Below the pieces are notes generated by a model that did not search any database, was not told where the DNA came from, and saw only the letters and a list, made by a program, of their open reading frames with translations. Below are positions 53,529-62,653 of a DNA stretch of 64,000 bases, piece after piece; position 1 is the stretch's first letter, and every line of letters begins with the position of its first letter. Source of the stretch: Amorphoplanes digitatis (GTDB lineage: Bacteria > Actinomycetota > Actinomycetes > Mycobacteriales > Micromonosporaceae); assembly GCF_014205335.1 (NCBI RefSeq), contig NZ_JACHNH010000001.1, positions 4,086,501 through 4,150,500 on the forward strand. The letters run 5' to 3'. A program made the translations under genes and the position numbers.

Positions 53529-54401
53529 ATGATCAACGCGCGAGGGGTCCGGCCGCGGATCGGCGTCATCGGCGGCAGCGGACTGTACGACCTCGACATG
53601 CTCGACGACGTCGAATCGATCGAACTGGACACACCGTACGGAAGCCCGAGCGGCAGCATCACTATCGGCACCCTGCGCGGCACCCGGCTGGCTTTCCTGC
53701 CCCGGCACGGCCTCGGGCACCGGCTCAGCCCGAGCGAGGTGCCCGCCCGGGCGAACATCTACGCCCTGTGCGAGCTCGGCGTCCGCCGGGTGTTCGCGAT
53801 CAGCGCGGTGGGCGGTCTCGCCGAACGCTACGCACCCGGCACCCTGGTCGTGCCGGACCAGATCGTCGACCGGACCAAGGGCCTGCGCCCCGCCACGTTC
53901 TTCGGCGGCGGCGTGGTGGCGCACGTGTCCATGGCCGACCCCTTCTGCCAACGGCAGCGCGAGCACCTCATCGCCGCGGCGAAATCCGCCGGGCACACCG
54001 ACGTGATCGACGGCGCGACGTACTGCTGCATCGAGGGCCCGCAGTTCTCCACCCGGGCCGAGTCCCACCTGTACCGCTCGTGGGGCCTGGACATCATCGG
54101 CATGACGGCGGTACCGGAGGCGGCACTGGCCAGGGAGGCCCAGCTCTGCTACGCCGGGCTCGCGCTGGTGACCGACTACGACTGCTGGCACGAGAACGAG
54201 GAGACCGTGACCGCCGACATGGTGGCGCAGACCATGCGCCGCAACGTCCGCGCGGCGCGGGAGGTGCTGGAGGAGGCGGTCGCCACCCTGGATCCGTCCG
54301 GCGACTGTGAGTGCCGCCATGCCCTCACCGGTGCCGTGCTGACCGACCCCACCCTGATCGCCCCCGACCGGCCGGACTCGCCCGGCCCTCCATCCTGCTG
54401 A
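53529..54401 (+). CDS. flB: 5'-fluoro-5'-deoxyadenosine phosphorylase (MTAP family)
   Basis: 290 residues. The purine nucleoside phosphorylase/MTA phosphorylase signatures are RIGVIGGSGLYDLDML, FLPRHGLGHRLSPSEVPARA, FAISAVGGLAERYAPGTLVV, CIEGPQFSTRAESHLY, IIGMTAVPEAALAREAQLCY and VTDYDCWHENE (purine-binding Asp). It cleaves 5'-FDA with phosphate to adenine and 5-fluoro-5-deoxyribose-1-phosphate, the second step after fluorinase. It could also act on methylthioadenosine. It is divergent from sahH; its ribosome site is hidden in a hairpin. It converges on a WD40 protein gene that ends the locus. Confidence 0.92.
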   Translation: MINARGVRPRIGVIGGSGLYDLDMLDDVESIELDTPYGSPSGSITIGTLRGTRLAFLPRHGLGHRLSPSEVPARANIYALCELGVRRVFAISAVGGLAERYAPGTLVVPDQIVDRTKGLRPATFFGGGVVAHVSMADPFCQRQREHLIAAAKSAGHTDVIDGATYCCIEGPQFSTRAESHLYRSWGLDIIGMTAVPEAALAREAQLCYAGLALVTDYDCWHENEETVTADMVAQTMRRNVRAAREVLEEAVATLDPSGDCECRHALTGAVLTDPTLIAPDRPDSPGPPSC

Positions 54402-54496
54402 TCACCGCCAGAAGAACTCAGGCACGCGACGACCATGGCCGCCGGAACCTCCGCCGGCCCCACCCGGTAAACCCGATTCGACCGCTGCGCACAACG

Positions 54497-56749
54497 TCAC
54501 AGCGCCCGCTGTCTGATCATCCACAACCTGGCGGTGTCGTCGTTGCTCGCCGTGGCCAGCAGCCGTCCGTTGCGGCTGTACGCGACCCCCACGACGATGT
54601 CGCTGTGCCCTTCGAGCCTGCTCGCCAGTTTGGCATGACTCGTATCGGTCAGGTCCCAGATCATCGGCGACCGATCGCTGTCGGTCACGAGCATGCGGCC
54701 GTCAGGGCTGAACGCCAGGGCGTAACCCGCCCCGACACCGGGAATCACGGCCGTGCACACCCCCGACCCGGCGCCCTCGGTCTGCCACAGCCTGACGGTG
54801 TTGTCCAGGCTGCCTGTCGCCAGGATCGTGCCGTCACCGTTGAAGGCGACGCCGTCCACCACCCGGCCGTGCCCGGTGAGCGTGGTGATGAGTGACGGCC
54901 GATCCGGACTACGGACGTCCCACAACTTCGATGTCAGGTCGGCGCTGCCGGTCGCCAACTTGGTGCTGTCCGGGGTGAACGCCACGGCGATGACGTAATT
55001 CAGGTGCCCCGCGATCGTCGCGATGGGCTGGGTACGCAACGGCGCGGAAAGACTCCACAGTCGCGCGGTCCCGTCGCCGACCGCGGCGGCCAGCGTGCGC
55101 CCGTCCGGGCTGAACACGGCCGCATGTATCCAGGGCTGGTCGCCGATGCCGCCGAGAGGACCGAGGGTTGCGGTAAGTGTGGATCTCGACGGATCGGCGA
55201 TGTCCCAGACCTTGACCGTGCCGTCGTCGCTCGCCGTGGCCAGCGTGTGGTCATCGGGGCTGAACGCGACGCCGTTCACGTCATCGGAGTGTCCGTTGAG
55301 CGTCGCGAGCAGCGCCGGCCGGCGCGGATCGGCGATGTTCCACAGTCTCGCCGTCCGGTCGGCGCTCGCCGTGGCCAGGATCCTGCCGGTGGAGTCGAGG
55401 GCCACACCCTTCACATCACTCGCATGGCCGACCACGGCTACCGAGAACAGATCCGCGGCCGGCGGGGCGGCGTGCGTGACCCACCGGCTCAGCGGCGGCA
55501 GCCCCAGCCATGCGTAGGTGACGCAGAACAGGATCGCCGAGGTACCAAGGCTCATGATGAAGAATCGAGGCCGTTCGACGCCGCCTCTGGCACGGACACC
55601 GCCAGATATCAGCGCGGCGACGATGAGCACGAACACCGTCACGAGCATGGTGACATTGTTGGTCCAAAGCACGTCGCCCAGCGCCAGGGCGTCAACGTCG
55701 AGACCCACGCTGCGCAGAGCGTTCCAGATCGGCCAGGTCGCGAGGTTGCTCAGCGAGATGAGCACCCAGAACGCTCCGGCGAGCAGCACCACCACGCCGA
55801 CGCCGTTGCACGAGAAGCGCTGCGTCCGCGGAGCCAGCGCGGCGAACCCGAATGCGGCCCCGCACAATCCGAGTATCACGGCGGCGGCGCACAGCACCCC
55901 ACCCCAGAACGCCGTCGCGCCGGAGGTTGCCGCAACGCCGCCGGCGTACGCCGCCAACTCCCGCACCACGGCGAGCTGGATGATCCCGACCGCGCTCAGT
56001 GCGATCAGCGGTATGCAGAAGAACCGCACCGCGCTCCCGACGGCGGACCAGATCCGCAGTGCCACCTGCCGGGCGTGGCGGCCGAACTCCTGTGCGGATT
56101 GAGCGCTGAAGACCGCCGCGATGTAGACGACCCGAGCCAGCTTGATCGTGGTGAGGTAGCTCTGCTCGACCAGTGTCGCGAAGGGGTCGGTCGCCTGCCG
56201 CTGTCGTCCCACGGACATGGTGATCTGCGCCTGCAGAAAGGGATAGTCGGGCGCGCGGAACCGTTTGGCGACCGTGCTGACGCTGAACGCCAGCACCAGC
56301 ACGAACGCGACGAGGAACCCGATGGAGCTGATCGCCGTCTTCCAGCGCAGGACGACCAGCCACCCCGGCTCCGCCGTGCCTTGCGGGCGAGGCACCTGCA
56401 GCATGTCGGGCAGCATGGTGAGAAACAGGTGCAGCAAACCCGTGACGAGCGCCTGTACGACCACGAGGTAGCCGGACACCGCCGTCAACTGGGCGACGAG
56501 GCGGTCCGGGCCCTTCTCGATCGCGGCCACGACGAAGACCAGCGGGACGACCGCGCCCACGACGATCGCCACATCAACAAGGGTCGTGTACCCGAGGCCA
56601 TCGTCCAGACCGAGGGCTATGGCCCACCAGAGGCCCGGCACCGCGACGAGCATCACCGCCAGGTAGGTTCCCCGGGCTGATGGAACGGTCTCCAGAACCG
56701 TCTGTCTCCCCGCAAAGAAGGCGTACCCGATAGCGGCGACGAGCAGCAC
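54497..56749 (-). CDS. Membrane protein with C-terminal WD40 propeller
   Basis: 750 residues from GTG 56749. The first 450 residues hold about ten membrane helices (GTYLAVMLVAVPGLWWAIAL and others). The rest is a WD40 beta-propeller of six or seven repeats with the usual LATASADRTARLWNIAD, GVAFSPDDHTLATASDDGTV and LWDVRSPDRPSLITTLTGH units. WD40 domains in actinomycetes often follow kinases or scaffolds; the orientation of the propeller is uncertain. It lies six bases after a small zinc-ribbon membrane protein gene and is probably co-transcribed. No evident tie to fluorometabolism. Confidence 0.85.
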   Translation of the reverse strand: MLLVAAIGYAFFAGRQTVLETVPSARGTYLAVMLVAVPGLWWAIALGLDDGLGYTTLVDVAIVVGAVVPLVFVVAAIEKGPDRLVAQLTAVSGYLVVVQALVTGLLHLFLTMLPDMLQVPRPQGTAEPGWLVVLRWKTAISSIGFLVAFVLVLAFSVSTVAKRFRAPDYPFLQAQITMSVGRQRQATDPFATLVEQSYLTTIKLARVVYIAAVFSAQSAQEFGRHARQVALRIWSAVGSAVRFFCIPLIALSAVGIIQLAVVRELAAYAGGVAATSGATAFWGGVLCAAAVILGLCGAAFGFAALAPRTQRFSCNGVGVVVLLAGAFWVLISLSNLATWPIWNALRSVGLDVDALALGDVLWTNNVTMLVTVFVLIVAALISGGVRARGGVERPRFFIMSLGTSAILFCVTYAWLGLPPLSRWVTHAAPPAADLFSVAVVGHASDVKGVALDSTGRILATASADRTARLWNIADPRRPALLATLNGHSDDVNGVAFSPDDHTLATASDDGTVKVWDIADPSRSTLTATLGPLGGIGDQPWIHAAVFSPDGRTLAAAVGDGTARLWSLSAPLRTQPIATIAGHLNYVIAVAFTPDSTKLATGSADLTSKLWDVRSPDRPSLITTLTGHGRVVDGVAFNGDGTILATGSLDNTVRLWQTEGAGSGVCTAVIPGVGAGYALAFSPDGRMLVTDSDRSPMIWDLTDTSHAKLASRLEGHSDIVVGVAYSRNGRLLATASNDDTARLWMIRQRAL

Positions 56750-56755
56750 CGAGGG

Positions 56756-57139
56756 TCACCACGGGGCGGCGGACGGCCCGGCCTGATCGGCACGGCCCGC
56801 GGCCCACCAGACAAACCACGCGATCATCACCAGCGCGGTCGACACGGCGGCCGCGCCGAGGGCGCGGCCGCGAGACAACGCCACCAGGAACGCGTTCAGT
56901 AGGCACAGCGTCAGGAACGCATCGAGGGCCCAGACGTCGTCGGTGCGACGGAAGAGGAACAGCGCGGCAAGGCCGCAGACGATCAGTACCGCGATGCAGG
57001 CACCGTTCAGGCGCGATCCGCCCGAGCGCCGGAACAGGATCCATTCGCCGCAGTTGGCGGTGCCGCAGAAGATTGTGACGTGTGGATTCGCGTGGCCTCT
57101 CCCGCATGCCAGCGACGCGTCCACGTTCCCGGCCTCCAC
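56756..57139 (-). CDS. Zinc-ribbon membrane protein
   Basis: 127 residues. The N-terminus has four cysteines and a His in CGRGHANPHVTIFCGTANCG, like actinomycete zinc ribbons (CxxGHxNPxxxxFCxxCG). Three helices follow (GACIAVLIVCGLAALFLF, ALDAFLTLCLLNAFLVALS and VSTALVMIAWFVWWAAG). It precedes the WD40 membrane protein by six bases, suggesting a two-protein membrane unit. Function unknown. Confidence 0.75.
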   Translation of the reverse strand: MEAGNVDASLACGRGHANPHVTIFCGTANCGEWILFRRSGGSRLNGACIAVLIVCGLAALFLFRRTDDVWALDAFLTLCLLNAFLVALSRGRALGAAAVSTALVMIAWFVWWAAGRADQAGPSAAPW

Positions 57140-57348
57140 ATGGTCGCCCTGGCTGATCCGGCGGACTGGGTTCGGTATAATCGTTTACCTACCACTACGG
57201 AGAGTCAATCTCTCGCGCTGAGAGTCAGGCGATCGGGCGAACCACCTTGTTCCGGGCTGCCCAACGCGTGGATCCTCTTGCCTTTGTGAGCCGGTCATGG
57301 CGCGACGACAATTACGCCAGAACGGCCTGGCGGCAAACGTTGTGGATG

Positions 57349-57678
57349 TCAGCAGGTTCTCGCTGCGAGCCACCGGGCAGACAAGGTCTTGATGTCCTGG
57401 TCGCTGAGCAGTTCTCGTCCTTCATCGGGCGAGTCGAGGTGGTGAACGCGCCAGAGTCGGCACGGCCATATCGTGACCGCTGTGGCGGCTCGGAATACGG
57501 CCAAGCCTTGCCGGGTCCAGGGGGACTGGTAGGGGCTCCGCCAGTACCGACGCGGCCCCAAAGCGGCCAGCGCCGCCGGGTCGAACTGGACGCGGACGCC
57601 AGGTGCCGGGAACCGCGAGCCAAAAAAGTCGGGCTGTTCGGTGCTGGCCGCGAAGTGATACGTACCGTGCTCGTCCAT
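57349..57678 (-). CDS. Hypothetical soluble protein (109 residues)
   Basis: Frame from ATG 57678 (MDEHGTYHFAASTEQPDFFG) to a stop at 57349, with ACGGGG about seven bases upstream. Codon use has the expected G/C third positions, supporting a real gene. It is rich in Trp, Arg and Pro (GPRRYWRSPYQSPWTRQG, TIWPCRLWRVHHLDSPDEG). No family was recognised. An in-frame start 24 codons upstream at 57750 is possible. The flanking 209 and 264 bases appear empty. Confidence 0.5.
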   Translation of the reverse strand: MDEHGTYHFAASTEQPDFFGSRFPAPGVRVQFDPAALAALGPRRYWRSPYQSPWTRQGLAVFRAATAVTIWPCRLWRVHHLDSPDEGRELLSDQDIKTLSARWLAARTC

Positions 57679-57942
57679 TTTTACCCCGTTAAGGACCGTG
57701 ACTGGGGAACTGTTGCGCGACGAGGACCTGCTCAGCAGGGCCAAGGGCACGGCCGCGGGCTTAGGTGTCCAGCCTAAGATCCGCTGATGCAGCGGGTCGA
57801 GACCACCTGGGAAAGTCGCTCGGTGACAGTCCGTATCGATCCACTGATTACCTGCTGACCCTGCACTCCGGCGCAGCCTGACGCCCTGCTCCAGGCCACC
57901 CTGTCCCGCAGGACGGCGCTGGATGCGGCATGATCACCGCTC

Positions 57943-59190
57943 GTGAATTGCCCCCAGTGCTCCGTCGCCGTCACCGCGGCTCGCGACGCCGCACCCTGGT
58001 GCCCGTCGTGCGAGTGGAACCTCGGCCACTTCGAGCCCGGCCGGCGCCGGCCTGAGCTGGGCTGGGTCTGGGCGGATCGCGCCACCCACCGGGTGGCCTG
58101 GCGGTTGACCGCCGGGCAGTTCACCCGGCTCGCGGACGGGCCGCTGCGGCGGCGCTCCTGGAGCGCGGCACGGGTCATCACCATGGCGGTGGCGGTGTTC
58201 CTGCTGCTTTTCGTCGTCGCCGTGGCGGGGCTGGGCGTGTGGCTGACCGGGTACCACTTCCCCGGCATCACGATCCTGCCTGGTGTCGCCCTGCTCGGCG
58301 TGGCGGTGGCGTTGCGCCCGCGGCTCGGGCGCGTCCGCGACGACCTGCACCTGCTCGACCGGGACGAGGCCCCCGAACTCTGGGCGCTGGTCGACCGGGT
58401 CGCGGTGGCGTCTGGTGCGCCCGTGCCGCACCTGGTCGGGCTGGACAGCTCGTTCGGCGCGTACACGACGACCGTCGGCCTGCGCCGCCGCCGCGTGCTC
58501 TGCCTCGGCGCGCCGCTCTGGTCCGTGCTCGACCCGCAGGAACGGGTGGCCCTGGTCGGCCATGAGCTGGGCCACTTCGTCAACGGAGACCTGCGCCGGG
58601 GTCCGCTGACCCAGGTGGCGCTCAGCACGCTGGGCCGGCTCGCCGTGCTGACCCGGCCCGCCGACGACTCCCGGTGGACCGGCATCATCGGCATGATCGC
58701 GGCGGCGATGCAGTGGCTGGTCCAGTGGCTGCTGTACCGGCTGGTCCTTGGCCTGCACCTGCTGGTCGTGTGGATCGGTCAGCGCGACGCGCAGCGGGCC
58801 GAATACCTGGCTGACGAGATCGCGGCGCGGGCCGCCGGCAGCGCCGCCGCCGTGCGCCTACTGGACGCGCTGCTGCTCCAGGACGCGATCGACACCGTGA
58901 TCTGCCGGGAGGCCCGGGCCAAACGCGCCGGCGCCGCCTGGCGCGAGGCCGCCGACGTCGCCCGGGCGAACCTGGCTACCGGCGTACCGGCGTTCCGGCA
59001 GCTGAGCCGGCGCGACGAGGTCTCGCTGTTCGCGTCGCACCCGCCGACCGGTCTGCGGGCCCGGATGCTGGAACGCCGGCCGCGGCATGCGGCCGCCGTG
59101 ACGCTGACGGAGCAGCAGGCGGAGCGGATCGACAACGAGATCGCCGGACCCGTGGAACGGGTCCGGCGAGATCTTGCGACTGCCTACTAG
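57943..59190 (+). CDS. M48-family zinc metallopeptidase with N-terminal zinc ribbon
   Basis: 415 residues from GTG 57943. The N-terminal zinc ribbon uses Cys3, Cys6, Cys20 and Cys23 (NCPQCS, WCPSCEW). Two membrane helices (about 75-115) precede the protease core with HELGH at 207-211 (VGHELGHFVNGD) and the third ligand Glu287 in AEYLADEIAARAAG. A further hydrophobic pair lies near 245-275. M48 proteases (HtpX/Ste24 relatives) degrade membrane proteins in quality control. The zinc ribbon is an uncommon addition and could bind substrate or nucleic acid. Confidence 0.88.
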   Translation: MNCPQCSVAVTAARDAAPWCPSCEWNLGHFEPGRRRPELGWVWADRATHRVAWRLTAGQFTRLADGPLRRRSWSAARVITMAVAVFLLLFVVAVAGLGVWLTGYHFPGITILPGVALLGVAVALRPRLGRVRDDLHLLDRDEAPELWALVDRVAVASGAPVPHLVGLDSSFGAYTTTVGLRRRRVLCLGAPLWSVLDPQERVALVGHELGHFVNGDLRRGPLTQVALSTLGRLAVLTRPADDSRWTGIIGMIAAAMQWLVQWLLYRLVLGLHLLVVWIGQRDAQRAEYLADEIAARAAGSAAAVRLLDALLLQDAIDTVICREARAKRAGAAWREAADVARANLATGVPAFRQLSRRDEVSLFASHPPTGLRARMLERRPRHAAAVTLTEQQAERIDNEIAGPVERVRRDLATAY

Positions 59191-59458
59191 CCCGGGTGCC
59201 GAGCTGTCCGCGCCTGGCCGTCGTGCGCGCCGCGGCCTGGCAAGTGGTGGCGGTTACTGCGCCTCCGGCGGGGGCGCTCCGGCTCCAGGGTGGCCGGCGC
59301 ACCCCGTCACCCTCGGCCCGGGCAAGCCGAGCAGACCCCCGCCGGCGCCCGCCGGCGTGGCTGCCTAGCGTCAAGGCCGTCTTGACGCGGCGAGCACCGG
59401 CGGGGCCCCGCTCCCACAATGGGCGGGACGAGGTTTTCGAACGCGACGCATCTGCTGG

Positions 59459-59953
59459 TCAGCCGTAGACGTTAATGCATGTCCGCGCCTTCAATTTGAC
59501 GTGATCCTCATAGAGAGAGGTGCAAATCTTCCCGCCCGAGGTCGGAAAGCTGATTGACCCTGTGTCGACCCCGCCCGATGTGTTACACCTGTTGTGATCC
59601 GGACCTTGCGCGTGAGTAAATCGGACTAATTTATTGTCCGACCACTTATAGAAGTCCTGGTCCATGTGCCAAAAGCAGACCGACTTGTAGGCTCGGAAGT
59701 AGCTCTTCGTATAGTCGACCCGGAGGCGACTCCCGCTCACATTTTGATAGAGTGCACCTTCTGGAACACATTTGCCTCCGAGGCAGAGCCAACCCCAGGT
59801 GGCCACGTTCTCGGCATTTGCCAGCGCGGCGGATCCAGATGCACCCGTTCCGATAACGATACTCACAGTTGTAAGCAACGCGAGCGCAAAAGTCCTACGG
59901 CGGGTAACGCGACGGCTCAAGGCGGAACGGCTTCGGTGAATGATCGACGTCAT
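59459..59953 (-). CDS. Secreted cysteine-containing protein of atypical base composition
   Basis: 164 residues. A signal peptide (FALALLTTVSIVIGTGASGS, cleavage near ALANA) is followed by a mature domain of about 115 residues with paired cysteines (WLCLGGKCVPEG, VCFWHMDQDFYKW, NRCNTSGG, KICTSLY, RTCINVYG), probably three disulfides. Aromatic and charged residues alternate. Third codon positions are far less GC-rich than in every neighbour, which suggests recent transfer. No family was recognised; a secreted effector, inhibitor or toxin-like protein is possible. Confidence 0.7.
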   Translation of the reverse strand: MTSIIHRSRSALSRRVTRRRTFALALLTTVSIVIGTGASGSAALANAENVATWGWLCLGGKCVPEGALYQNVSGSRLRVDYTKSYFRAYKSVCFWHMDQDFYKWSDNKLVRFTHAQGPDHNRCNTSGGVDTGSISFPTSGGKICTSLYEDHVKLKARTCINVYG

Positions 59954-60145
59954 TGCAATGTCCCGCTTTCAGCTCCAGCAGAATTGACTCACTGGGTGGC
60001 GTGAGGTGCAGTCCTAGGCAATCGTTGCACTTGGTGCGCGGGCAGACATTCCCCCGTTTGAGTGAAACCGGCCGAGAAGGCGTGGGATGTCCTTTTTCCT
60101 GTTGATGAGCGTCGTCCCAAGGCTGGCCCGTGCCGGAAAGCGGTC

Positions 60146-60175
60146 GAGCCGCCCGGCGGATGCCGGGCGGCTCGT
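60146..60175 (-). terminator. Intrinsic terminator of the GH26-like gene
   Basis: A perfect 13-bp stem (CGAGCCGCCCGGC at 60146-60158; GCCGGGCGGCTCG at 60163-60175) with loop GGAT lies 21 bases beyond the stop of the minus-strand hydrolase gene. Confidence 0.9.
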
Positions 60176-60196
60176 GGGGAAGTGCGATCGTGCGGG

Positions 60197-61246
60197 TTAG
60201 CCGATCTTGACGTTGAAGATCGGGTTGGCGGCGAGCTTCTTGAACGCGGCCAGGTTGTTCTTGGTCGAGTTGATGCTGATGTCGCGGTTGCCTTCGTCGT
60301 CGTTCTTGGTGTCGAAGTAGACGATGGCCTTGATCCCGGGCCGCTTGGCCAGCTCCGGCAGCACCGAGTTGTAGCCGGCGGTCTTGTCGGTGGGCTTGCC
60401 GATGCGGTGGTAGACACCCCACTCGGCGATCATGATGGGCTTGGACGCGTGCTTGGTGGTGGCCCAGTCGTACCAGCCCAGACCCTTGTTACCGGTGGCC
60501 TTACGGTCGAGCAGGTCGGCGAACTTGCCGTAGTGGTAGTAGCCCTTCTCCGCGCTGACGTAGGAGTCCAGGCCGATCCAGTCGACGACGTCGTCGCCGG
60601 GGTACAGGTCGGCCCACCAGGACTGGGCCATCCACTTCTCGTTACCCATGTACGCCATCACATTGATCGCGTTGTCCACACCCTTGGACTCCAGGCGCTT
60701 GATGGTGTGGCGGTACATGGCGGCGAAGTCCTTGGCCTCCCAGCCGGAGCCCTTCTTGGCGATGACGTCGTTCTCCGGCTCGTGGTTGAGCACGAGGAAG
60801 AACTTCTTGTCGCCGTAGGTCTTCTTGATCCGGGCGGCGAACGCGTCGATGCGCTTGTCCTGCTCGCCCTTGGCGACCTTGGCCCAGTTCGAGCCGTAGG
60901 CGATCTTCCAGTTGGTCAGCAGGACGCGGGGGTTGGCCGGGTCGGAGGTCATCGCGATCTCGGCGGCGGTGGGGAACGCTTCGTCGCCCTTGTGGTAGGT
61001 GTGGAAGATCGAAGCGGTGCGGCCCGAGAGCTTCTCCCAGTTCTTCAGCTCGACGTCGCGCGGCTTGGTGGTGAAACCACCCGCGGCGGCACCCCACAAC
61101 ACGCCGCAGGAGGGCACCAAGTTCTTGTCGGTGACACACGGCTTGGCCGGCGCGGCGGTCGCGGCGGTGGTGCCGGCCATCGCGGTTCCGGCGCCGACGG
61201 CCATGGCGGCCAGGACGGTCAACGACTTCGCAAACTTGATACGCAC
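60197..61246 (-). CDS. Secreted GH26-like glycoside hydrolase
   Basis: 349 residues from GTG 61246 (GGGGGAAA ribosome site). The signal peptide ends at AMAGTTAATAAPA. The mature protein is a TIM-barrel resembling GH26 beta-mannanases: acid/base Glu156 in VLNHEPENDV and nucleophile Glu275 in IMIAEWGVYH, plus VDWIGLDSYVSAEKGYYHYG. It has no carbohydrate-binding module. It probably cuts a mannan-like or other beta-linked polysaccharide outside the cell; the substrate is inferred only from fold resemblance. It stands alone with its own terminator. Confidence 0.82.
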   Translation of the reverse strand: MRIKFAKSLTVLAAMAVGAGTAMAGTTAATAAPAKPCVTDKNLVPSCGVLWGAAAGGFTTKPRDVELKNWEKLSGRTASIFHTYHKGDEAFPTAAEIAMTSDPANPRVLLTNWKIAYGSNWAKVAKGEQDKRIDAFAARIKKTYGDKKFFLVLNHEPENDVIAKKGSGWEAKDFAAMYRHTIKRLESKGVDNAINVMAYMGNEKWMAQSWWADLYPGDDVVDWIGLDSYVSAEKGYYHYGKFADLLDRKATGNKGLGWYDWATTKHASKPIMIAEWGVYHRIGKPTDKTAGYNSVLPELAKRPGIKAIVYFDTKNDDEGNRDISINSTKNNLAAFKKLAANPIFNVKIG

Positions 61247-61740
61247 TTTTTGGTTTCCCCCCGCATGTTCCGGCGCCAGGTTCGGCCGGGCATGACTAGA
61301 GATTCCGGTGCGGCAGGTGCGCGACCCGGTCCCGGACAGGTGCCGCCCGGTTGCGACCGACCCGAACGGCGAAACTTGAGGATTTCGGCGCTGGAAAACC
61401 TCGCCATACGGGTGGTTTCGGACACAGAACGGGCGCGACGTGACACGTTGGCGGGGGCCTCGGCGCGCGCCCGACAACCGACCAGAACGAGTGCGGGGTA
61501 TGGAGGCGACGTCAGTCCTGCCCTGCCGGTGCGTGCCGTCGCGTACCGGGCGATCCGTAAGCACGTGACCGGGTGCAGGCGGTGCTCCTGGGCTATGAAT
61601 GCGGCCTGCCCGATCACGACCGGAGCGCCACCCACGCGGGCAGGGCGCTGCCCCAGTGGTCACCGGACCACATAGACACCCGCGCCCGCGCCGTCCCCGG
61701 GCGACCCCACCGCACATTGCGCGGCCGCCCAGGAACGCCC
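61247..61740. other. 494-base region with no recognised gene
   Basis: It lies upstream of the GH26-like gene and downstream of the broken FetB gene. Frames in this stretch lack ribosome sites and family resemblance. It must include the GH26 promoter. The leader near 61247-61330 is G/C-rich with short complementary stretches, but I could not match it to a known riboswitch. Confidence 0.45.
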
Positions 61741-62516
61741 TCACGGCCGGCCGGAACGCCCCGCCGGATTCGTTGACGGTCGGTACAACAGCCCCGCCGC
61801 GACCAGCTCCACGGTGACCGCGACGGCGATCACCTTGACGGCCAGCAGGGCGACCAGGACCAGCAGCTGGGTGGCGCCCGCCTCCACGGCCGTGCCCCCG
61901 CCGAGCAGCACCCCGACGAACGCGCCCGGCAGCGTCACCAGGCCGACCGTCCGCGTCTGGTCCAGGGCCGGTACGAGCGCCTGCCCGGCGGTGGGCGGCA
62001 GACCTCGAGAGCGGCGTCACGAGGCAGGAAACCGAGGGCGAGCGCGGCCTCGTACTCGCCGTGCCGGTCACGCAGCTCGTCCAGGGCGCGACGGCCCGCC
62101 AGCGAGGTGGCGGTCATCGCGCCGCCGATGAGGATTCCCGCGACCGGCAGCACCGCGATCTGGTGCAACGGCATCGTGCCGGCGCCCACGATCAGGGCGC
62201 CGACCGGCAACGCCCCGGCCGCGATCGGCGCGATCACCAGCCGGCTCAGGCGCCACGACCCGAGCCGGCGCGCGGACGTGGCCGCGGCGACCAGCACCAT
62301 CAGAAGGATGAACCCGGCGGTCGCCCACCACGAACGCACCACGGCGGCGATCAGCAGGGAGACGGCGGCCAACTGCAGCACCGCCCGCACCGACGCGGTG
62401 ACCACCGCCCGGCTCACGCCGAGCCGGCCGGCGTAGGCAGCCGCAGCCGCGAGGACCACCAGCACTCCCAGCACGGCGGCCAGTGCGGGACCTACCGAGA
62501 CCGCTCCCTGATGCAC
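61741..62516 (-). pseudogene. Frameshifted FetB/YbbM-type (UPF0014) permease
   Basis: The first 175 residues (AAAAYAGRLGVSRAVVTASV, ISLLIAAVV-like helices, GGAMTATSLAGRRALDELRD) match the UPF0014 iron/metal ABC permease. After ALEVCRP the frame leaves the family and soon ends (stop at 61935). The expected continuation ALVPALDQTRTVGLVTLPGA and FVGVLLGGGTAVEAGATQLL is encoded in another frame overlapping it. A one-base (or equivalent) frameshift near 61990-62010 splits the gene. No ATP-binding partner gene is present. Either a true pseudogene or a sequence error. Confidence 0.8.
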
Positions 62517-62653
62517 AGTGCCCCCGGAAGTAGGACGTCGGGACCGTCAGGCAATCACACACCACGCCCGAGGGGCGTCTCGCCGGCCGTATAGCCTGTA
62601 GGCGACTTTCTGCGATCCAGAAGCAGCATGGTGCGGTCAGGCAGGGGGCGGTC

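Noticed and set aside
60062-61675. Plus-strand frame of about 537 codons
   Set aside because: It is antisense to the GH26-like gene; no ribosome site and no family motif.
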